DNA of 14,409 nucleotides from Deltaproteobacteria bacterium ADurb.Bin026. Lineage in GTDB: Bacteria; Desulfobacterota; Syntrophorhabdia; Syntrophorhabdales; Syntrophorhabdaceae. The notes beneath the pieces were generated by a model. The model was not told where the DNA came from. It did not search any database and saw nothing but the letters and a program-made list of their open reading frames with translations. The position numbers and the translations under genes are program-made. The stretch is from assembly GCA_002071245.1 (NCBI GenBank), contig MWEV01000193.1, positions 1 through 14,409 of the forward strand, given 5' to 3'. Below are positions 1 to 7,070 of the stretch, in pieces. Within the stretch, counting starts at the first letter, position 1, and each line of letters opens with the position of its first letter.

Positions 1-1806
1 GTTGAACAATATCTGGTCGATGTGTGATTTATCTGCCATTACTATTGTGCTATCTTCAGTCAAGGATGTATTTAACTCTATATCCTCAATGAGCAACCTG
101 TTCAGAAGCCTTTTGGTCTCGTTGATTGCATTGTTTATGTCGAGTGGGGCAAGCTTCAACGGTTGTTTTCTACTGAAGGTCAAAAAGCTTTTGGTAAGGT
201 CGGCTGCCTTTTGTGATGCAGAAAGTATCTGATCCACATATGACTGCAATGGATCTGATCTGCCCATCTTTATCTGCAAGAGGGTTGCATATCCCATAAG
301 GGCGGTTAAGATGTTGTTGAAGTCATGTGCTATACCTCCTGCAAGCGTACCTATTGCCTCTGTCTTTTGTGCCTGGCGCAACTGGGATTCGAGGTGTTTC
401 TTTTCGGTTATGTCTTCGCAGGTCAATATATGTTCCCCTGTTGGGAGCATCACCGGTATAAAGCTGATAATCTTTTTGGAGTTGTCTTTACATGTTACAG
501 TGAACGTCCATGTCTTTCTCTCGCCTGTATGCCTTTTCTCCTTAAATTCTTCGAGGTCTGCAATCCAGGTTGCAATGACATTGTGTCTATATTCTGGGTC
601 AGGGTATGCCTTTTTGAACCATGTCTTGCCATTTGGGATATCGTTTAGGTCATAGCCAAACATCTCCTTGAATTTGGGGTTTACATAGCCAAATATATCA
701 TCTTTATCTATCAAGGCAATACCGAAAGGGGAATTGTCCGTTATGGTACGCAGTTTGTTGCTTTCTTCGTGTAGTTTATGTTGGCTGGATAAAAGGGCAT
801 GTTCAGCATTTATTCTTTCGGTGGTATCCTGGTGTGTACCATACATCCAGATTGGTTCACCATTGTCATTACGCAAGACGACCTTGCCCCTATCCAGTAC
901 CCATACCCAGTGACCTTGTCTATGTTTCATTCGGTATGATATTTCAAAATAATCATGTTCGCCGCTGTAATGTTTTTGCAATGTCTCTTTGAATAAATCT
1001 ACATCATCTGGATGTGTATACTTCATCCATGTTTCAGTAGATACAGGAGAAACCTCATCAAGCTTGTAACCAATGATACTGGCGCATTTATCATTAATTA
1101 TGATTTCTCCGGTTTGTATGTTCCATTCCCAGGTGCCTGCATCAGTACCCTCAAGAATATATGCAAGTCTATCTTTTTGTTTTTTTAGCTCATCATTAGC
1201 ACTCTTTTTTATAGTTATATCTTCAACAGTACCTTCATAGTAAAGCACATCGCCTTTTTCATCATATACTGCCAGTGCATTCATTGAGACCCAAAAATTG
1301 CTTCTATTTTTGCGATAAAACTGGGTTTCAAACTTTTCGATGTATCCATATTTTTCGCAAATTGTTTTGAATGTAATATAATCCAAAGGATTTACATACT
1401 GTTCGTTTTCTATGCTTTTGACAGAACCTATTAAATCCTGAGGGGAATTGTATCCACACATCTTTGCAAACGCTGGGTTAACATCTATATAGCGACTGTC
1501 AAGAGAGCTTTGGAATATTCCTTCAACGGCGTTTTCGAAAATGCTTCGATATCGCGCTTCGTTTATTTTCAATGCGTTTTCAGCATACCTTCTTTTTTTA
1601 ATGTTTACAAGCAGGGCAATAATGACAATTAAAAGAAATATGATAACAACAAGGGCAAAAAGCATCTGATAGCGATATAGTTCAAAAAGGATCTTTTGCT
1701 TGAAAAGAACATTGTCCATAGCGGCATATAAAAATGAATCAAATGCAAAGACAATAAAAAAAAGGATATACAGAAGCCTATTGGTATGTTTCGTAATTTG
1801 TTTCAT
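1..1806 (-). CDS. Membrane-bound multi-PAS sensor histidine kinase (C-terminus outside window)
   Basis: The minus strand reads open for 602 codons from ATG at 1806 to the window edge; an in-frame TAG two codons upstream supports this start. The N-terminus has two hydrophobic segments (about residues 11-30 and 48-68), giving a short periplasmic loop of roughly 20 residues. Three PAS-like domains follow: about 82-200 (ending EGTVEDIT), 213-333 (PAS_3-like, with HPDD and GTHQDTTER) and 350-470 (ending CEDIT). The HisKA dimerisation helix has the H-box GGIAHDFNNIL, with phospho-acceptor His494. The ATPase domain, and any C-terminal receiver, lie beyond the edge. The family autophosphorylates on His and passes phosphate to a response regulator; with such a small periplasmic loop, sensing is probably by the cytoplasmic PAS domains. 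It is divergent from the flagellar genes, so a motility role is not shown. The ligand is unknown. Confidence 0.93.
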   Translation of the reverse strand, partial: MKQITKHTNRLLYILFFIVFAFDSFLYAAMDNVLFKQKILFELYRYQMLFALVVIIFLLIVIIALLVNIKKRRYAENALKINEARYRSIFENAVEGIFQSSLDSRYIDVNPAFAKMCGYNSPQDLIGSVKSIENEQYVNPLDYITFKTICEKYGYIEKFETQFYRKNRSNFWVSMNALAVYDEKGDVLYYEGTVEDITIKKSANDELKKQKDRLAYILEGTDAGTWEWNIQTGEIIINDKCASIIGYKLDEVSPVSTETWMKYTHPDDVDLFKETLQKHYSGEHDYFEISYRMKHRQGHWVWVLDRGKVVLRNDNGEPIWMYGTHQDTTERINAEHALLSSQHKLHEESNKLRTITDNSPFGIALIDKDDIFGYVNPKFKEMFGYDLNDIPNGKTWFKKAYPDPEYRHNVIATWIADLEEFKEKRHTGERKTWTFTVTCKDNSKKIISFIPVMLPTGEHILTCEDITEKKHLESQLRQAQKTEAIGTLAGGIAHDFNNILTALMGYATLLQIKMGRSDPLQSYVDQILSASQKAADLTKSFLTFSRKQPLKLAPLDINNAINETKRLLNRLLIEDIELNTSLTEDSTIVMADKSHIDQILFN

Positions 1807-1882
1807 AACACTCTAATGCAGCATAAATCAACACATGAAAGGGATTTTTTATGCCTTTCCGCAATATATGGGCTGATTATAA

Positions 1883-1911
1883 TTTGTATAGATGGTTTCG
1901 GATTTCGTCAA
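1883..1911 (-). promoter_or_regulatory. Candidate sigma-70 promoter for the multi-PAS kinase
   Basis: On the minus strand, TTGACG (plus-strand 1906-1911) is followed after exactly 17 bp by TACAAA (1883-1888). That is 5/6 and 4/6 matches to the -35 and -10 boxes. Transcription would start about 70 nt before the kinase ATG. A TATAAT also occurs just downstream at 1876-1881, but its spacing to the -35 is too long. No sigma-54 motif was seen on this strand. Confidence 0.4.
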
Positions 1912-2046
1912 GATAAATTTTATAACTCTCAATTTATTACACTATTACTTTTTTTCATAATAGAATCTTTTTGGGAGCATTATTTTGGAGAATATTTATA
2001 ACTGATAGAAAAGGGTGTTCTATATCGTTATTTGAATGGCAATTCT

Positions 2047-2142
2047 TTGACAACTCAAGATGGTGTCAAGAAGTTGGCACTGCTTAAAAATGCTGTATTA
2101 AAGTGATATTATTGACGTTTTGATTGGATTTTGCTTGACGTT
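2047..2142. promoter_or_regulatory. Cluster of TTGAC half-sites upstream of a sigma-54 promoter
   Basis: TTGACA (2047-2052) and TGTCAA (2064-2069) form an inverted pair with 11 bp between them. TTGACGTT occurs at 2112-2119 and again at 2135-2142. The cluster lies about 70-165 bp upstream of the sigma-54-type promoter at 2213, where enhancer-binding proteins usually bind. The assignment as activator sites is inference. Confidence 0.3.
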
Positions 2143-2212
2143 ATGGCTGAGGTTTTTGATAAATGGTGCATGCTATACGGTACGGTCTTCAATGCTTGGC
2201 GTATCTTTTTGA

Positions 2213-2229
2213 TTGGTCTGAAAATTGCA
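2213..2229 (+). promoter_or_regulatory. Sigma-54-type -24/-12 promoter for the membrane coiled-coil gene
   Basis: TTGGTCTGAAAATTGCA has GG (2215-2216) and GC (2227-2228) at the exact spacing of the sigma-54 consensus TTGGCACG-N4-TTGCA. The -12 half TTGCA is perfect; the -24 half keeps TTGG and the final G. Transcription should start near 2240, giving a leader of about 31 nt that carries an AGGAGG ribosome-binding site. Confidence 0.6.
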
Positions 2230-2258
2230 GAATCAACATCTAAGAAATATATATCTAT

Positions 2259-2264
2259 AGGAGG
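2259..2264 (+). promoter_or_regulatory. Strong Shine-Dalgarno site fixing the 2271 start
   Basis: AGGAGG sits 6 nt before the ATG at 2271. It fixes the start of the small membrane protein and shows that this gene is translated conventionally, unlike the two leaderless-looking sigma-54 genes further on. Confidence 0.75.
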
Positions 2265-2270
2265 CACTAA

Positions 2271-2690
2271 ATGGCTGTGACAGAAAAAGAGACAATAACA
2301 ATAGAAGAACTTTTATCGAATGTAAATAGACAGAAAGCAGTTAAAAATGAAGAAAAGGCTGTTAAAAAGGTCAAGGGCACACAAGTTTTATCAAAAAATT
2401 TTCCTGTTGGCATGATCCTTTTCGTATTGCTTATCGCTGCCCTTGGCATAATGGTGATTATGCTCAAAAACGAGGTGGTTTTATTAAAGACAGAAATGGC
2501 TGACTTGAAGCACATCAAGACACAAATAACAGAAAGTGAACACAAGATTAAGATTGCAGTTATTGAAAACAAACTTGAAGAATCAGAAAAAGAAAAACAG
2601 GCATTAAAAGATCAAATCGCTCAGATCAAGAGCGAAGTCGAGGAATTAAAAAATATAAAAATCAATTCAAAAAGGCCAGCAAAAAGATAG
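2271..2690 (+). CDS. Small single-pass membrane protein with coiled coil, function unknown
   Basis: This 139-residue protein was not recognised as a member of a named family. A lysine-rich N-terminal segment (residues 1-44) precedes one hydrophobic stretch (about 45-65, FPVGMILFVLLIAALGIMVI). A long charged heptad-like helix (about 66-130, rich in E, K, L and I) and a basic tail ending RPAKR complete it. The positive-inside rule suggests a cytoplasmic N-terminus and a periplasmic coiled coil; that topology is inferred. Start and translation are well supported by AGGAGG 6 nt upstream. A sigma-54-type promoter lies 42 bp before the ATG. With a flagellar sigma-54 cluster downstream, it may belong to the motility regulon, for example as an envelope or scaffold component, but no function is shown. 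A generic coiled-coil frame of low-complexity composition is the main caution about its identity. Confidence 0.8.
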   Translation: MAVTEKETITIEELLSNVNRQKAVKNEEKAVKKVKGTQVLSKNFPVGMILFVLLIAALGIMVIMLKNEVVLLKTEMADLKHIKTQITESEHKIKIAVIENKLEESEKEKQALKDQIAQIKSEVEELKNIKINSKRPAKR

Positions 2691-2880
2691 TTTTTTGGAA
2701 TATGTCACAAAGCATATAAGCTTTTCTCCAATGCAACTCTCTTACGCTATGCTAATGCCCCAGATTGCCATCATGCTGTTCCTTTTTTGACACTTAGCGG
2801 CCCATGATTGAACGGTCTACATCTGTCTTGCCACAAAATATTAGACATTTGAACAATTTTATAATAGAGTTTTCACATTG

Positions 2881-2914
2881 TTGAAAATATTTTCAAAAAA
2901 AAGAAAATTCAACA
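2881..2914. promoter_or_regulatory. Perfect 16-bp palindrome plus flanking inverted arm, candidate operator
   Basis: TTGAAAATATTTTCAA (2881-2896) is a perfect palindrome. Slightly larger, TGTTGA (2879-2884) pairs with TCAACA at 2909-2914, so two nested inverted repeats overlap. The site lies directly upstream of the candidate extended -10 of the next gene (about -57 to -42 from a start near 2937), a usual place for an activator or repressor. Its AT-richness lowers certainty. Confidence 0.4.
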
Positions 2915-2921
2915 TCTTTTT

Positions 2922-2930
2922 TGCTAAAAT
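2922..2930 (+). promoter_or_regulatory. Candidate extended -10 promoter for the first NtrC-type regulator
   Basis: TGCTAAAAT matches the extended -10 form TGnTATAAT with one mismatch; no good -35 is present at 16-18 bp. Transcription would start near 2937, giving an 18-nt leader with AAGGGA at 2944-2949. A second exact TATAAT at 2860-2865 also lacks a good -35. No GG-N10-GC sigma-54 motif was found in this spacer, unlike in front of the other three plus-strand units. Confidence 0.35.
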
Positions 2931-2954
2931 AGTTATAAATACTAAGGGAAATAA

Positions 2955-4388
2955 ATGGAAAAGGGTCGGATAATTATCGTTGAAGACGAAGAAAGCATTT
3001 TGATGATGCTGACAGAGTTTTTAAGGGGCAATGATTATCTGGTGGATCCTTTTCTTGAAGGCAAAGATGCCTTGTCTGCGCTGAAGGCGAATAATTACCA
3101 TGTGTTGATAACAGACCTGACTATGCCAAAGGTGGATGGTTTGCAGTTAATAAATTATATTCAAAAGGAGTATATTGATACAATAGGCATTGTCATGACC
3201 GGATACGGAAGCCTCGAAACAGCTATAAGCGCTATGAGGCTCGGAGCCTTTGATTATGTCCTGAAACCTTTTAAGTTCGAAGACATACTTTTGACCATCG
3301 ACTCTGCTATGAACTACTACAAAATGCTCAAGAACGAAACCATACCAAAAGGACTTATGTCCAAGTCAAATCTTTTAAAAAGGTTTTCACAAAGCAAACT
3401 TCTTCTTGAAAATACGATACTTAGAAGCAGCCTTAAGGATAAATATAAGTTTGAAAATATCCTTGGGATAAGTTTTGGTATGCAGAAGATATTTGAACTT
3501 ATCGAAAAGGTTACCGATACAAACGCAACGGTTTTGATTACCGGTGAAAGCGGTGTTGGAAAGGAGTTGGTGGCGAAAGCTATCCACTATAATTCATCGA
3601 GAAGGGAAAACCCCCTTATAGTTGTAAATTGTGGCGCAATACCTGAAAATCTGCTCGAAAGTGAACTTTTTGGCTTCGAAAAAGGTGCGTTTACAGGTGC
3701 GGTTAGTACGAGGCTTGGGAAGTTCGAGATCGCTAACAAGGGCACTATCTTTTTAGATGAGATAGGCGATATGAGCCTTAACCTTCAGGTAAAGATTTTA
3801 AGGGTGCTTCAAGAAAGGGCGTTCGAACGCATTGGCGGTGCGAAAACTATAAAGGTGGATATCAGGGTGCTGGCTGCGACAAACAGAGTACTTGAGCATC
3901 TTGTGAAAGAGGGTGCCTTTAGGGAAGACCTCTATTATAGACTGAATGTAGTGCCGATTCATATACCGCCTCTCAGGGAAAGAAGACAGGATATACCTTT
4001 GCTTTTGAGTAGTTTTCTCGAAGAGTCAAACCGTTTGAATGATGCCGATGTCAAGGGGTTTTCTGAGGAGGCAATGGATATTATGATGAACTATGATTAC
4101 CCTGGAAACGTGAGAGAGTTAAAAAATATTGTCGAAAGAAACGTTATTCTGAAAAGAAACGGATTGATCGAGGTGGAAGACCTACCTGAAAAATTATGGA
4201 AGGCGAGGGATAATCACCAACACCTCGATATTCAGAAGGGGTATGAAACGCTGGTGACAGAATTTGAAAAATCGATTATTGCAAAGGCTCTCCAGGAGAC
4301 AAAAGGTGTAAAGAGCAAGGCAGCCAATATACTCAACCTCAACAGGACCACCCTTATTGAAAAGATGAAACGTCTCGGTATGGATTGA
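2955..4388 (+). CDS. NtrC-type sigma-54-dependent response regulator (first copy)
   Basis: The 477 residues have the three-part layout of a bacterial enhancer-binding protein. The receiver domain (about 4-120) has acidic E10/D11, phospho-acceptor Asp54 in LITDLTMP, and Lys104. The AAA+ ATPase has Walker A GESGVGKE (197-204), the canonical sigma-54 contact loop GAFTGA (244-249), Walker B FLDEIGD (266-272) and FREDLYYRLN. A C-terminal Fis-type helix-turn-helix covers about 450-475. It should remodel sigma-54 holoenzyme when phosphorylated. The linker between receiver and AAA+ (about 120-165) is longer than in the second regulator here. AAGGGA 5 nt before the ATG supports the start. The gene stands alone between two spacers; its partner kinase could be the downstream soluble kinase or the divergent multi-PAS kinase. 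Targets are unknown, with flagellar genes the obvious guess. Confidence 0.95.
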   Translation: MEKGRIIIVEDEESILMMLTEFLRGNDYLVDPFLEGKDALSALKANNYHVLITDLTMPKVDGLQLINYIQKEYIDTIGIVMTGYGSLETAISAMRLGAFDYVLKPFKFEDILLTIDSAMNYYKMLKNETIPKGLMSKSNLLKRFSQSKLLLENTILRSSLKDKYKFENILGISFGMQKIFELIEKVTDTNATVLITGESGVGKELVAKAIHYNSSRRENPLIVVNCGAIPENLLESELFGFEKGAFTGAVSTRLGKFEIANKGTIFLDEIGDMSLNLQVKILRVLQERAFERIGGAKTIKVDIRVLAATNRVLEHLVKEGAFREDLYYRLNVVPIHIPPLRERRQDIPLLLSSFLEESNRLNDADVKGFSEEAMDIMMNYDYPGNVRELKNIVERNVILKRNGLIEVEDLPEKLWKARDNHQHLDIQKGYETLVTEFEKSIIAKALQETKGVKSKAANILNLNRTTLIEKMKRLGMD

Positions 4389-4396
4389 TTTCTTCA

Positions 4397-4412
4397 TGTC
4401 AATAAATTGACA
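4397..4412. promoter_or_regulatory. TGTCAAT-AA-ATTGACA dyad downstream of the regulator gene
   Basis: A perfect inverted repeat with 7-bp arms and a 2-bp centre lies 9 bp after the stop codon of the regulator. No T-run follows, so it is a poor terminator. It uses the same TTGACA/TGTCAA half-site that is found upstream of the 2213 sigma-54 promoter, although in the opposite arrangement. Candidate protein-binding site. Confidence 0.35.
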
Positions 4413-4455
4413 ATTATCCGTATTTCAAAAATCAGATGCCAACCATTAAGTGATG

Positions 4456-4468
4456 GTTCATGACGAAC
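4456..4468. promoter_or_regulatory. GTTC-N5-GAAC dyad, distal copy
   Basis: GTTCATGACGAAC is a 13-bp dyad, about 210-225 bp upstream of the predicted start of the kinase transcript. It overlaps a second small inverted repeat, AACCAT-N6-ATGGTT (4441-4458), and the TGACG-AA-CGTCA dyad (4461-4472). A second element of the same form occurs at 4615. Possible enhancer site for an NtrC-type activator. Confidence 0.35.
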
Positions 4469-4614
4469 GTCAAACATCTAATACCAAAAATGCTTCAGAA
4501 TAGGAGCAATCAACCATTACCAGTTTTACCCTAAATATCTGCCCTCTTGTCTTTATCGGATGTCCTGTGTTCAATGTTCTTTCGTTTAATGTTCGATTAT
4601 CTTGTTAGCGTATA

Positions 4615-4627
4615 GTTCACAGTGAAC
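4615..4627. promoter_or_regulatory. GTTC-N5-GAAC dyad, proximal copy
   Basis: GTTCACAGTGAAC has perfect 6-bp arms around one central base. It lies about 52-64 bp upstream of the predicted transcription start of the sigma-54 promoter at 4652. Extra GTTC half-sites occur at 4569, 4576 and 4591, two of them as AATGTTC, the reverse complement of the GAACATT that ends the dyad. Candidate activator binding site. Confidence 0.4.
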
Positions 4628-4651
4628 ATTTGTAGCCCGATTGCGCTTCGA

Positions 4652-4668
4652 TTGGTATGCATTTTGCA
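4652..4668 (+). promoter_or_regulatory. Sigma-54 promoter of the kinase/regulator/basal-body operon
   Basis: TTGGTATGCATTTTGCA has GG (4654-4655) and GC (4666-4667) at exact sigma-54 spacing, with a perfect TTGCA -12 element. Counting 12 bp from the -12 C puts the start of transcription near 4679, only 2 nt before the ATG at 4681. No Shine-Dalgarno sequence can fit, so the mRNA would be essentially leaderless. Confidence 0.7.
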
Positions 4669-4680
4669 TAATATAAAGAC

Positions 4681-5772
4681 ATGTCTATATCAGAAACAGA
4701 ATTATTAAAGGATGCATTTTTAGGGTTTTCAAAGGCTTCTGACTCTATTATCAGTTATTATAACGTTCTCGAGAGTCAAATAAGGCTACTGAAAGATGAG
4801 GTTGAAAGAAAAAACAGGGAATTAGAAAATGCCAAAGAGTACCTCTATAACATACTTGACTCAATCCCTCTGGGTGTTGTTGTCATTGATTGCAAGTCTA
4901 TATCCTTTTTGAATAAGTCAGCAGAAAATCTTGGTTCAAATAATTTTATTGATGATTTGAACAACAGCGAAAAAAAATCCGGCGAGATAAAACATGGCAA
5001 AGGTCAATACAGGTGGAAAAAGGATGTGTTAAGGAATGCCTTCAACGGTAAGGAAGTGATTGTGATTGAAGACGTTACTGAGATTGAGAAGATGAAAGAG
5101 AGACTTGAAAGAGATGAAAGGCTGCGCGCAATGGGTGAGATGGCGGCGAGAATAGCACATGAGATAAAAAACCCCCTTGGAAGCATGGAGCTTTTTCTTT
5201 CCATGTTGTCTGATAGAAAATTAAAATCCAAAGAAAAACAATATGTTGATTACATACATTTTGGTGTGCAGACGATTGACAGGATAATAAACAATATCCT
5301 TTCGTATACAAGACCGAGAAGCCTTGTACTCAGTGAACAGAGTATTGGCAAGGTGGTTGAAGAGATTCTGGATTTCATGAAATTGTCAATTATGAGCAGA
5401 AAGATAGATGTGCAATATAGGGTCCTTTACGACAAAACATCTTTGTTCGATGCAGATATGATGAAGCTTGTAATAATGAATTTCATCAGCAATGCCATTG
5501 ATGCTGCGGCGGGCAAAGGTTCGATTGCAATTGAAATAAAGGAAGACGGTAAATACGTTGTGGTAGTCATAAGCGATAGCGGTATAGGCATAAATGAAGA
5601 TGTCAGGAAGAACATTTTCAATCCATTTTTTACAACCAAAGACAAAGGTGTTGGATTGGGGTTGTTTATTGTTCATAACATCGTTCAGGCCCATAACGGT
5701 TATATCGAGGTTGAGTCAACAGAAGGTGTGGGTACGAGTTTTTTTGTTTATTTACCAAAGGATGGGAAATGA
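4681..5772 (+). CDS. Soluble PAS sensor histidine kinase, FlgS/FleS/FlrB type
   Basis: The protein has 363 residues and no transmembrane segment, so it is cytoplasmic. An N-terminal coiled region (about 25-55) leads into a PAS-like domain (about 55-135). HisKA has RIAHEIKNPLG with phospho-acceptor His160. The HATPase domain shows the N-box NFISNAIDA (Asn271), SDSGIGI (299-305), NPFFTTK and GVGLGL (323-328), all intact. An in-frame TAA 12 nt upstream and no alternative start nearby fix the ATG, yet there is no Shine-Dalgarno sequence: a sigma-54 promoter occupies that position. The stop overlaps the next regulator as ATGA, so the pair is coupled. By family and location it should phosphorylate that regulator to activate flagellar genes. 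In epsilonproteobacteria the equivalent FlgS responds to assembly of the export apparatus and MS-ring/rotor, but the signal here is not shown. The symbol is left empty because several names are used across lineages. Confidence 0.93.
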   Translation: MSISETELLKDAFLGFSKASDSIISYYNVLESQIRLLKDEVERKNRELENAKEYLYNILDSIPLGVVVIDCKSISFLNKSAENLGSNNFIDDLNNSEKKSGEIKHGKGQYRWKKDVLRNAFNGKEVIVIEDVTEIEKMKERLERDERLRAMGEMAARIAHEIKNPLGSMELFLSMLSDRKLKSKEKQYVDYIHFGVQTIDRIINNILSYTRPRSLVLSEQSIGKVVEEILDFMKLSIMSRKIDVQYRVLYDKTSLFDADMMKLVIMNFISNAIDAAAGKGSIAIEIKEDGKYVVVVISDSGIGINEDVRKNIFNPFFTTKDKGVGLGLFIVHNIVQAHNGYIEVESTEGVGTSFFVYLPKDGK

Positions 5773-7070
5773 AGGCAAATGTGCTTGTTATTGATGATGA
5801 TTATCATATGAGGATTGCACTTAAGGAATCCCTGACAAAAACAGGTTATTCTGTGTCTCTTGCTGAGGATGGACTGAAGGCGATAAATGAGATAAGTAAA
5901 CGCATTTTTGATATTGTTATTACTGATGTTAAAATGCCCCATTTAAACGGTATTGAACTTTTGAAACACATAAGAAAAGAAAACCCGCTATTACCGGTAA
6001 TCCTCGTAACTGCATACGGGACTATTCAGGATGCGGTAAGCGTAATAAAAGAGGGCGCATTTGATTATATCCAGAAGCCATTTAGTGCAGATACGCTCTA
6101 TAACACTATAAAACGTGCACTTGGCATAAATAACGGCAAGATTATCTGCGCTTCAAAGGCCATGAAAGATGTTCTTATAAAGGCAGAAAAGGTCGCTAAA
6201 TCGGATGTTACGGTTCTTGTTTGTGGGGATAGCGGGGTAGGTAAAGAACTTGTTTCACGTTATATACATGACAACAGTGACAGGTCGAAGAATCCTTTTG
6301 TACCGGTAAATTGTGCGTCCTTGCCTGAGAATCTACTTGAAAGCGAGCTTTTTGGTTACGAAAAAGGTTCATTTACCGGTGCCTCTGCAAGAAAAATGGG
6401 TAAGTTTGAAATTGCTAATGGCGGTACGATACTTCTTGATGAGATCACTGAGATGGACTTTAGGCTTCAGGCAAAGTTGTTGAGGGTTTTACAAGAAAAA
6501 GAGATCGAGGTTATCGGTTCGAAATACCCCAAAAAGATCGACACAAAGGTTATTGCTACGACAAACAGGAATATACTGAAGATGGTTGAAGAAGGAAAGT
6601 TTCGTGAAGACCTTTATTACCGACTCAACGTATTTCCAATTTATATTCCTCCTCTGCGTGAAAGAAAAGAGGATATCCCGGAACTTGTGGCATACTTTTT
6701 GCGTAAACATTCAAAGGGTATGGACGTGGGCATAAGCGACGAGGCGATGAACTTCTTGATGGAAAACAAGTGGAAAGGCAATGCACGGGAACTTGAAAAT
6801 GTAATTGCGAGGGCGTGCATACTGTCGGGTTACTCTGTTATAAAAATGACACATCTACAGGAGATGCAATTTGATAGAGACAGTTCAACTGGTTCGATAA
6901 AGGAAATGGAGATGAAATTGATCCTCGATGCGCTTAAGGTATGCAATGGTAATAAAACAAGGGCGGCAGCTATGCTTGGAAAGACGACAAGAACCTTGAG
7001 AAACAAGATCAAAGAATACAAGGACATGGGTGTTTTGCCTAACATGGAGGAACAACAATGGATGTCATAA
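5769..7070 (+). CDS. NtrC-type flagellar response regulator, FlgR/FleR/FlrC type
   Basis: This 433-residue enhancer-binding protein has a receiver (about 3-118; D9-D11 cluster, phospho-acceptor Asp53 in ITDVKMP, Lys103). The AAA+ domain has Walker A GDSGVGKE (153-160), contact loop GSFTGA (200-205) and Walker B ILLDEITE (221-228). A Fis-type helix-turn-helix lies near the C-terminus (NKTRAAAMLGKTTRTLRNKIKEY), followed by a short tail. The sigma-54 contact loop has Ser where GAFTGA has Ala, a mild change. It overlaps the kinase gene by ATGA and flgB by 13 nt, so the pair is probably transcribed and translated with the basal-body genes. Likely job: activate sigma-54 flagellar promoters, including its own at 4652 and the fliK promoter at 13251. 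That target list is inferred from context only. Confidence 0.93.
   Translation: MKANVLVIDDDYHMRIALKESLTKTGYSVSLAEDGLKAINEISKRIFDIVITDVKMPHLNGIELLKHIRKENPLLPVILVTAYGTIQDAVSVIKEGAFDYIQKPFSADTLYNTIKRALGINNGKIICASKAMKDVLIKAEKVAKSDVTVLVCGDSGVGKELVSRYIHDNSDRSKNPFVPVNCASLPENLLESELFGYEKGSFTGASARKMGKFEIANGGTILLDEITEMDFRLQAKLLRVLQEKEIEVIGSKYPKKIDTKVIATTNRNILKMVEEGKFREDLYYRLNVFPIYIPPLRERKEDIPELVAYFLRKHSKGMDVGISDEAMNFLMENKWKGNARELENVIARACILSGYSVIKMTHLQEMQFDRDSSTGSIKEMEMKLILDALKVCNGNKTRAAAMLGKTTRTLRNKIKEYKDMGVLPNMEEQQWMS

Larger units (their letters stand above)
1807..2270. other. Divergent intergenic regulatory region, no gene supported
   Basis: These 464 bp separate the minus-strand kinase from the plus-strand membrane protein. 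No convincing gene is present: the one reading frame of about 70 codons overlaps the kinase start and has no clear ribosome-binding site. The stretch holds a sigma-70-like promoter for the kinase, a TTGACA-N11-TGTCAA dyad (2047-2069), two direct TTGACGTT copies (2112-2119 and 2135-2142, 23 bp apart) and a sigma-54-type promoter (2213-2229). The TTGAC elements may be protein-binding half-sites, or chance -35-like hexamers. Confidence 0.6.

Noticed and set aside
311..655. Plus-strand frames over 1-660
   Set aside because: They are antisense to the multi-PAS kinase, which has clear domains in its own frame.
1786..2001. A 71-codon plus-strand frame in the divergent spacer
   Set aside because: It overlaps the start of the minus-strand kinase, has no convincing ribosome-binding site, and its hydrophobic AT-rich translation looks like noise.
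2074..2093. TTGGCAC followed by TGC, resembling a sigma-54 promoter
   Set aside because: The -24 half is excellent but the GC lies 4 bp too far from the GG; sigma-54 spacing is strict.
2196..2212. TTGGCGTATCTTTTTGA as a sigma-54 promoter
   Set aside because: Spacing is one base too long and the -12 GC is GA. The TTGG-N8-TTGCA match immediately downstream is much better.
2672..2700. AAAAA-GATAG-TTTTTT as a terminator of the 2271 gene
   Set aside because: An A/T-only stem of this size is too weak and lies across the stop codon.
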